From Oscillospiraceae bacterium (GTDB taxonomy: Bacteria > Bacillota > Clostridia > Oscillospirales > Ruminococcaceae), in contig JAITVF010000005.1 in the NCBI GenBank assembly GCA_031285945.1, positions 1 through 9,547 of the forward strand: a stretch of 9,547 nucleotides of DNA, in the 5' to 3' direction. Positions within the stretch are counted from its first letter, which is position 1. Every line of letters begins with the position of its first letter. Of the stretch, positions 6,059 to 9,547 are shown in pieces. A model generated the notes under the pieces. That model searched no databases. It was given only the letters and a program-made list of their open reading frames with translations, and had not been told where the DNA came from. The translations under genes and the position numbers were made by a program.

Positions 6059-6922
6059 ATGCTAAGGCTCATCGACCGCTTATTTGAAGCAGTTGATAAA
6101 AAAGGCCATGTCTGCCTGGGGCTGGATACAGCCCCGGACTATCTGCCCGAGAGCTTTTTTAAGGGGCATTCGAGCGCCGGCGAGGCTATCTTTTGCTTTA
6201 ACCGCCGCATTATCGAAGCTACTCTGGACGCCGTGGCGGTATACAAGGTCCAGATTGCCTATTACGAGGCGCTGGGGCTCGACGGCCTAGCCGCCTACGC
6301 AAAGACCCTTGCCTTTCTAAGGAAAAACGGCGCCATCGTTATAGCCGACGTAAAGCGTGGCGACATCGCCAAAACGGCCGAAATGTACGCTAAGGCCCAT
6401 TTTTCGGGCGAATTTGAGGCCGACTTCATTACAGTCAACCCGTTTATGGGTATGGATACACTATCCCCCTTTTACCCCTGGCTTAAAACGGGGGATAAGG
6501 GAATCTTTTCTCTGGTAGCTACCTCCAACCCCGGCGCCTCGGATATCGAGGGCCTCATCTGCAAAGACGGCGCCTCGGTCTCGGAAAAATTAGGCGCAAT
6601 GATAAAATCAGAGGGCGAGGCCTTTATGGGCGCCTGCGGCTATGGCGCCGTAGGCGCTGTAGTCGGCTGCACCAACAAGGAGCAGACTGTTTCGATCCGC
6701 GAAAGAATGCCCGGCGTCTTCTTCCTCATCCCAGGCTACGGAGCCCAGGGCGGCAAGGCGGAGGACATGAAGAACTATTTCGTTAACGGCAACGGCGGGG
6801 TAGTTAATTCCTCCAGAGGGATTCTTCTCGCCTATAAAAAAGACGAACGGCCCATCCCCTTCGACGAAGCGGCAAGGGGCGAGGTCCTGCGTATGAGGGA
6901 TGATATTCGCAATGCTATCTGA
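6059..6922 (+). CDS. pyrF: Orotidine 5'-phosphate decarboxylase, type 2
   Basis: PyrF removes CO2 from OMP to give UMP, the last step of de novo UMP synthesis. The 287-residue TIM-barrel protein has GLDTAPDYLP (21-30), YKVQIAYYE (62-70), and the catalytic block IADVKRGDIAKTAEMY (95-110), in which Asp97, Lys99 and Asp102 form the charged Asp-Lys-Asp network. IPGYGAQGG (224-232) and NSSRG (250-254) make the phosphate-binding end. The DVKRGDIAxTA form and a length near 280 mark the type 2 (TIGR02127-like) subfamily, rather than the shorter type 1 enzyme of about 240 residues found in Bacillus and E. coli. GGGGGT stands 8 nt before the ATG. The 3' end overlaps pyrK by 11 nt. Confidence 0.96.
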   Translation: MLRLIDRLFEAVDKKGHVCLGLDTAPDYLPESFFKGHSSAGEAIFCFNRRIIEATLDAVAVYKVQIAYYEALGLDGLAAYAKTLAFLRKNGAIVIADVKRGDIAKTAEMYAKAHFSGEFEADFITVNPFMGMDTLSPFYPWLKTGDKGIFSLVATSNPGASDIEGLICKDGASVSEKLGAMIKSEGEAFMGACGYGAVGAVVGCTNKEQTVSIRERMPGVFFLIPGYGAQGGKAEDMKNYFVNGNGGVVNSSRGILLAYKKDERPIPFDEAARGEVLRMRDDIRNAI

Positions 6923-7655
6923 AGTGTTGGCTGTTCGCTCAAACGAAATGCTACTGCCGGACATTGGCAGGCTTACCGTAGAAGCCGCCGCCCCCGCAAG
7001 GCCCGGACAGTTTTACATGCTCCGGCCGGAGCATGGCGCAATGCTTCTTGGGCGGGCTATAAGCCTCTGCGACAGGCAGGGTGAGATACTCACCTTTCTA
7101 TATAAGATTGTAGGGAAAGGAACCGCCGAGCTTTCGAGACTGCGGGAGGGCGATCCGCTGAGGCTGACCGGCCCGCTGGGAAACGGCTTCCCCCTTGAGG
7201 ATATAAGTGGCAAAATCGCCCTTATAGGCGGCGGGGTCGGCGTTGCTCCCATGGTTTATACCGCTAGAGCGTTGCGCGAACGTGGCAACACTGCCGACGC
7301 TTTTCTGGGCTACCCCGATTCCCCCTACCTGCACGAGACTATGAAAACCCTTTGCGATAAAGTAACGGTCGCGACCGAGAGCGGAGTCTGCGGCGCTAAG
7401 GGCTATGTGACCGACATTTTTGATCCTGAAAAATACGCCGCCGTTCTTTGCTGCGGGCCCCTTGCCATGATGAGGGCGGTGGCCGAAAAATGCAAGGCCG
7501 CCGGCACGCCGGTCTGGCTTAGCCTGGAAAACAGGATGGCCTGCGGAGTAGGCGCCTGCCTCGTATGCACCTGCAAGGGTAAATCGGGCGGGAATCTGCG
7601 GGTCTGCGCCGACGGCCCGGTTTTTAGGGGGGAGGAGATAAGCCTTGACGCTTGA
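6912..7655 (+). CDS. pyrK: Dihydroorotate dehydrogenase B electron-transfer subunit
   Basis: PyrK passes electrons from the FMN of PyrD through a 2Fe-2S cluster and FAD to NAD+, in a PyrD2PyrK2 complex. Visible elements in the 247 residues are the flavin-binding barrel with PGQFYML (31-37) and LGRAISLCD (46-54), GPLGNGF (87-93), the nucleotide-binding loop LIGGGVGVAPMVYTARAL (104-121), and CGPLAMM (181-187). A C-terminal ferredoxin-type cluster site follows with Cys211, Cys216, Cys219 and Cys232 (CGVGACLVC, then RVCADGPVF). The ATG at 6912 is preferred, with a GAGGGA site 11 nt before it; an in-frame ATG at 6900 overlaps that site and would add four residues. It overlaps pyrF and pyrD by 11 nt each. 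Confidence 0.95.
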   Translation: MLSEVLAVRSNEMLLPDIGRLTVEAAAPARPGQFYMLRPEHGAMLLGRAISLCDRQGEILTFLYKIVGKGTAELSRLREGDPLRLTGPLGNGFPLEDISGKIALIGGGVGVAPMVYTARALRERGNTADAFLGYPDSPYLHETMKTLCDKVTVATESGVCGAKGYVTDIFDPEKYAAVLCCGPLAMMRAVAEKCKAAGTPVWLSLENRMACGVGACLVCTCKGKSGGNLRVCADGPVFRGEEISLDA

Positions 7656-8541
7656 AACCGATCTGTTGGGGGTAACCCTTAAAAACCCCGTAATCATGGC
7701 ATCGGGGACCTTTGGCTTTGGCGAGGAATACGCGGGCCTGATCGACGTCTCCCGGCTCGGCGGCATCTGCTCCAAGGGACTCACCCTCCGGCCAAGGGCT
7801 GGGAACGACGGCGTACGGATGAGCGAAACGGCGGCGGGAATGCTCAACTCGGTTGGGATGCAAAACCCCGGAGTCCCGCACTTTATAGAGCGCGAGCTGC
7901 CCGCCATGAAGGCCCTGGGCCCCGCCGTAATCGCAAATCTCGGCGGCGGCGACATAGAGGAGTATGTGGAGGGGGCAAGGCTCCTTGACGGCTCGGGAGC
8001 AGACATCCTGGAGCTTAACATCTCCTGCCCCAACGTAAAAGACGGGGGTATGGCCTTCGGGATAAAGACACAGGTCGCCCGGGAGGTGGTGCGGGCGGTG
8101 CGGAGGGCTTATTCCGGCCCCATGCTGGTCAAGCTCTCCCCCGGCGCCGAAAACCTGACCGAGATGGCGAAGGCCTGCGAGGCCGAAGGCGCCGACGGGC
8201 TCTCCCTCATCAACACCTTGGTGGGAATGGCTATAGACGTGGAGACGCGCCGGTCCCTCTTTCGAAACCGGGTCGCGGGACTTTCCGGCCCCGCTATAAA
8301 GCCGGTTGCCCTGCGTATGGTGTGGGACGCCTGCCGAGCCGTTTCGATTCCGGTGGTGGGGCTGGGCGGCATAGCCGCCTGGCGTGACGCGGCCGAGTTT
8401 TTAATTGCCGGAGCGGCCGCCATTCAGGTAGGAACCGCGACCTTTTCGAGGCCCGACACGGCTCTTTCTATAATCGACGGGCTTGGGGAATACATGTCAC
8501 GCCATGGCTTTGAGCGGATATCCGACATAAGGGCCTGTTAA
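7645..8541 (+). CDS. pyrD: Dihydroorotate dehydrogenase class 1B, catalytic subunit
   Basis: PyrD oxidises dihydroorotate to orotate with FMN and hands the electrons to PyrK, so NAD+ is the final acceptor. The 298-residue TIM barrel contains NPVIMASGTFGFGEEY (14-29), SKGLTLRPRAGN (43-54) with Lys45, AGMLNSVGMQNPG (64-76), and LELNISCPNVKDGG (122-135) with the catalytic base Cys128. A Cys at this position, rather than Ser, marks class 1. LVKLSP (161-166), INTLVG (189-194) and VVGLGGI (237-243) build the FMN phosphate site. The TTG start is supported by a GGGGAGGAG site 8 nt upstream and by alignment of the N-terminus with the family; it overlaps the end of pyrK by 11 nt. No membrane helix is present, consistent with a soluble class 1B enzyme. 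Confidence 0.96.
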   Translation: MTLETDLLGVTLKNPVIMASGTFGFGEEYAGLIDVSRLGGICSKGLTLRPRAGNDGVRMSETAAGMLNSVGMQNPGVPHFIERELPAMKALGPAVIANLGGGDIEEYVEGARLLDGSGADILELNISCPNVKDGGMAFGIKTQVAREVVRAVRRAYSGPMLVKLSPGAENLTEMAKACEAEGADGLSLINTLVGMAIDVETRRSLFRNRVAGLSGPAIKPVALRMVWDACRAVSIPVVGLGGIAAWRDAAEFLIAGAAAIQVGTATFSRPDTALSIIDGLGEYMSRHGFERISDIRAC

Positions 8542-8544
8542 CGT

Positions 8545-8558
8545 TAGAGCTTGTTTGA
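8545..8558. repeat. 14-nt direct repeat, copy 1 (3 nt after pyrD)
   Basis: TAGAGCTTGTTTGA here recurs as TAGGGCTTGTTTGA at 9458-9471, a 13 of 14 match. Each copy follows a pyr gene stop within about 20 nt. The purpose is unknown, and no inverted partner is visible in the window. Confidence 0.5.
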
Positions 8559-8604
8559 AGGCACGGACACAACTGTTAAACTAATCCGCAAATAAAATGC
8601 TTTT

Positions 8605-8663
8605 ATAGAGCAATGCGCCAAAATAACCGGAAATTCGATGCCGTATGGCGCGCATTGCTCTAT
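8605..8663. repeat. Inverted repeat A, 14-bp perfect stem
   Basis: ATAGAGCAATGCGC (8605-8618) pairs perfectly with GCGCATTGCTCTAT (8650-8663) around a 31-nt loop. It lies in the 315-nt gap between pyrD and pyrE and is the first of four adjacent hairpins. There is no T-run after the stem, so it is not a normal terminator. Confidence 0.85.
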
Positions 8664-8664
8664 C

Positions 8665-8710
8665 GGCCATATCCGGCGGTTGCCACCCGCAGGTGGCGAG
8701 CCGGATGGCC
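8665..8710. repeat. Inverted repeat B, bulged GC-rich hairpin
   Basis: GGCCAT (8665-8670) pairs with ATGGCC (8705-8710), CCGGC (8673-8677) with GCCGG (8700-8704), and GCCACC (8682-8687) with GGTGGC (8692-8697) around a CGCA tetraloop. That makes 17 pairs with a 2-nt bulge and a small internal loop. It starts 1 nt after hairpin A. Confidence 0.8.
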
Positions 8711-8718
8711 ATGTCCGC

Positions 8719-8769
8719 TATAGCAATTGTAGATAAGACCTTTTCCGCTCATTTCTTACAATTGCTATA
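8719..8769. repeat. Inverted repeat C, 13-bp perfect stem
   Basis: TATAGCAATTGTA (8719-8731) pairs perfectly with TACAATTGCTATA (8757-8769) around a 25-nt loop. The stem shares the TATAG, optional AG, CAAT motif with repeat A. Its right arm holds the candidate extended -10 box for pyrE. Confidence 0.85.
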
Positions 8770-8771
8770 AT
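8763..8771 (+). promoter_or_regulatory. Candidate extended -10 promoter for pyrE
   Basis: TGC directly followed by TATAAT (8766-8771) is a good extended -10 element. The -35 position (TTCCGC at 8743-8748) is poor, which extended -10 promoters can tolerate. Transcription would begin inside hairpin D. The call is uncertain because the box lies within repeat C and its sequence may simply reflect the repeat. Confidence 0.35.
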
Positions 8772-8809
8772 CTATTGCTTCCCCCGCCAGAGGCGGGGGA
8801 AGCAATAGA
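8771..8809. repeat. Inverted repeat D, 18-bp perfect GC-rich hairpin with 3-nt loop
   Basis: TCTATTGCTTCCCCCGCC (8771-8788), loop AGA, then the exact complement (8792-8809). This is a very stable stem 47 nt before the pyrE start. No T-run follows on either strand, so it does not look like an intrinsic terminator. It could be a processing or mRNA-stability element at the pyrD-pyrE junction, a pause site, or part of a repeat family. Confidence 0.9.
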
Positions 8810-8856
8810 AAGAAGTATTTTAAATGCAGAGTAGTATTAAACCGGAGGAATAAATT

Positions 8857-9438
8857 ATGGAAAACGCCGCGATCATTGAAATCCTGAGGGGCTGCGGAAG
8901 CCTTTTAGAGGGGCACTTCCTGCTGACCAGCGGGAAACACAGCGACCGCTACTGCCAATGCGCAAAGCTTTTGCAGTACCCCGACCGCGCCGCAAGGGCG
9001 GTGGAGCCGGTAGCCGCTCAGGCAAAGGCCCTAGGCGCCACGGCGGTGGTCGGCCCCGCCATGGGCGGCATCGTTGTCGCCTATGAGCTTGCCCGCCAGC
9101 TGGGAATCCGCGGTATATTTACCGAGCGCGAAAACGACGTTATGGCCCTGCGCCGCGGCTTTGAGATCGCCCCCGGCGAAAGGGTCATTATAAGCGAGGA
9201 TGTAGTAACCACAGGGAAATCTACCATGGAGGTCGCCGAGCTTTTGACCCGCGAATTTGGGGCCACCGTTGTGGGGGTTTGCTGCCTTGTAGACCGCCGC
9301 CCCGAGGGAGTAACTCTTCCCTTGCCCATATACAGCGCGACTGAGCTGAACGTTAAAACCTTTGAGGCAAACGACTGTCCCATATGCCGCGAGGGCTCGC
9401 TCCCCCTCGTGAAGCCGGGCAGCCGCAAAAAGATCTGA
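8857..9438 (+). CDS. pyrE: Orotate phosphoribosyltransferase, Thermus-type
   Basis: PyrE transfers the phosphoribosyl group of PRPP to orotate to make OMP, the substrate of PyrF. The 193-residue protein has LLTSGKHSDRYCQCAKLLQY (22-41), the substrate and phosphate loop VVGPAMGGIVVAYELA (64-79), a Lys-free flexible-loop region near RENDVMALRRGF (91-102), and the PRPP signature VIISEDVVTTGKST (110-123) with Glu114 and Asp115. The ending NDCPICREGSLPLVKPGSRK resembles the conserved tail of the Thermus/clostridial PyrE subfamily (TIGR01367-like) rather than the E. coli type. GGAGG lies 8 nt before the ATG. A 315-nt hairpin-rich gap separates it from pyrD, so it may be controlled separately from pyrB-F-K-D. 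Confidence 0.96.
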   Translation: MENAAIIEILRGCGSLLEGHFLLTSGKHSDRYCQCAKLLQYPDRAARAVEPVAAQAKALGATAVVGPAMGGIVVAYELARQLGIRGIFTERENDVMALRRGFEIAPGERVIISEDVVTTGKSTMEVAELLTREFGATVVGVCCLVDRRPEGVTLPLPIYSATELNVKTFEANDCPICREGSLPLVKPGSRKKI

Positions 9439-9457
9439 TACTATTCCGAATTTAAAA

Positions 9458-9471
9458 TAGGGCTTGTTTGA
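9458..9471. repeat. 14-nt direct repeat, copy 2 (19 nt after pyrE)
   Basis: TAGGGCTTGTTTGA matches the copy after pyrD (8545-8558) at 13 of 14 positions. The two copies bracket the hairpin array plus pyrE. Confidence 0.5.
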
Positions 9472-9534
9472 TAAATGTTCCAGTTCGTGCTTTTGCCTAA
9501 AATTTTGACGGATTTTGTGTGAGGAGGACGCCGC

Positions 9535-9547
9535 TTGGCTGACGCCA
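9535..9547 (+). CDS. Probable start of next gene (truncated by window)
   Basis: A GAGGAGG site (9521-9527) is followed 7 nt later by TTG and the codons for Ala-Asp-Ala before the window ends. TTG with a strong ribosome binding site is used elsewhere here (pyrD), so a gene start is likely. Four codons do not allow identification. It lies 96 nt after the pyrE stop with no terminator between, so it may belong to the same transcript. Confidence 0.5.

Noticed and set aside
7098..8033. 311-codon open frame on the minus strand across pyrK and pyrD
   Set aside because: It is antisense to two clearly conserved enzymes, has low-complexity Ser/Pro/Arg composition with no family motif, and has no ribosome binding site. 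It is a shadow of GC-rich coding sequence.
1919..8541. Functional link between fumarase and dihydroorotate dehydrogenase
   Set aside because: Only class 1A enzymes use fumarate as acceptor. This one is class 1B with a PyrK partner, and the two genes are in separate transcription units.
8638..8736. 32-codon open frame inside the hairpin array
   Set aside because: It has no ribosome binding site, lies wholly within inverted repeats, and no family is recognised.
9475..9522. 15-codon open frame before the last gene start, a possible leader peptide
   Set aside because: There is no ribosome binding site, no run of regulatory codons, and no following attenuator hairpin.

Overview
The window looks like chromosomal DNA from a moderately GC-rich member of the Clostridia (Bacillota). 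The grounds are strong GGAGG-type ribosome binding sites, frequent TTG and GTG starts, a class 1B dihydroorotate dehydrogenase made of PyrK plus PyrD, a Thermus-type PyrE, a type 2 PyrF, and a sigma-70-family factor paired with a one-pass membrane partner. No phage, transposase, CRISPR, tRNA or rRNA is visible. The genus cannot be fixed from this sequence alone.

Left part (1-1746, minus strand): a HAD-family phosphatase of the YjjG/YfnB type is followed 48 nt downstream by a lipoprotein substrate-binding component of an ABC transporter (NMT1/SsuA-like), whose C-terminus is cut by the window edge. A good promoter (TTGAAA, 16 bp, TATAAT) drives the HAD gene from a divergent intergenic region shared with fumC. 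Centre-left (1919-4832, plus strand): class II fumarase, then a two-gene cassette of an ECF-like sigma factor and a single-pass membrane protein, probably its anti-sigma factor, with a 14-nt overlap. The sigma start is best placed at a GTG at 3377, because the upstream ATG lies inside a TATAAT box.

Right part (4968-9438, plus strand): the de novo pyrimidine genes pyrB, pyrF, pyrK, pyrD and, after a 315-nt gap, pyrE. Together they cover aspartate transcarbamylation, dihydroorotate oxidation, orotate phosphoribosylation and OMP decarboxylation. The carbamoyl-phosphate synthetase genes and pyrC are not in the window. pyrF, pyrK and pyrD overlap by 11 nt each, so they are probably translationally coupled. 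The pyrB promoter is close to consensus (TTGACA, 17 bp, TGC-TATACT). Its start region reads GACAATTTG, the same initially transcribed AATTTG that supports UTP-sensitive reiterative transcription at E. coli pyrBI. No PyrR-type attenuator is visible in the short leader.

The pyrD-pyrE gap is the most unusual non-coding stretch. About 205 nt are almost wholly taken up by four consecutive hairpins, three of which carry an AGCAAT/ATTGCT arm motif. The first three are bounded by imperfect terminal inverted repeats, as in a miniature mobile element. A three-copy 14-bp direct repeat with a TGCGCA core lies upstream of pyrB. The window ends 13 nt into a probable next gene (TTG at 9535).
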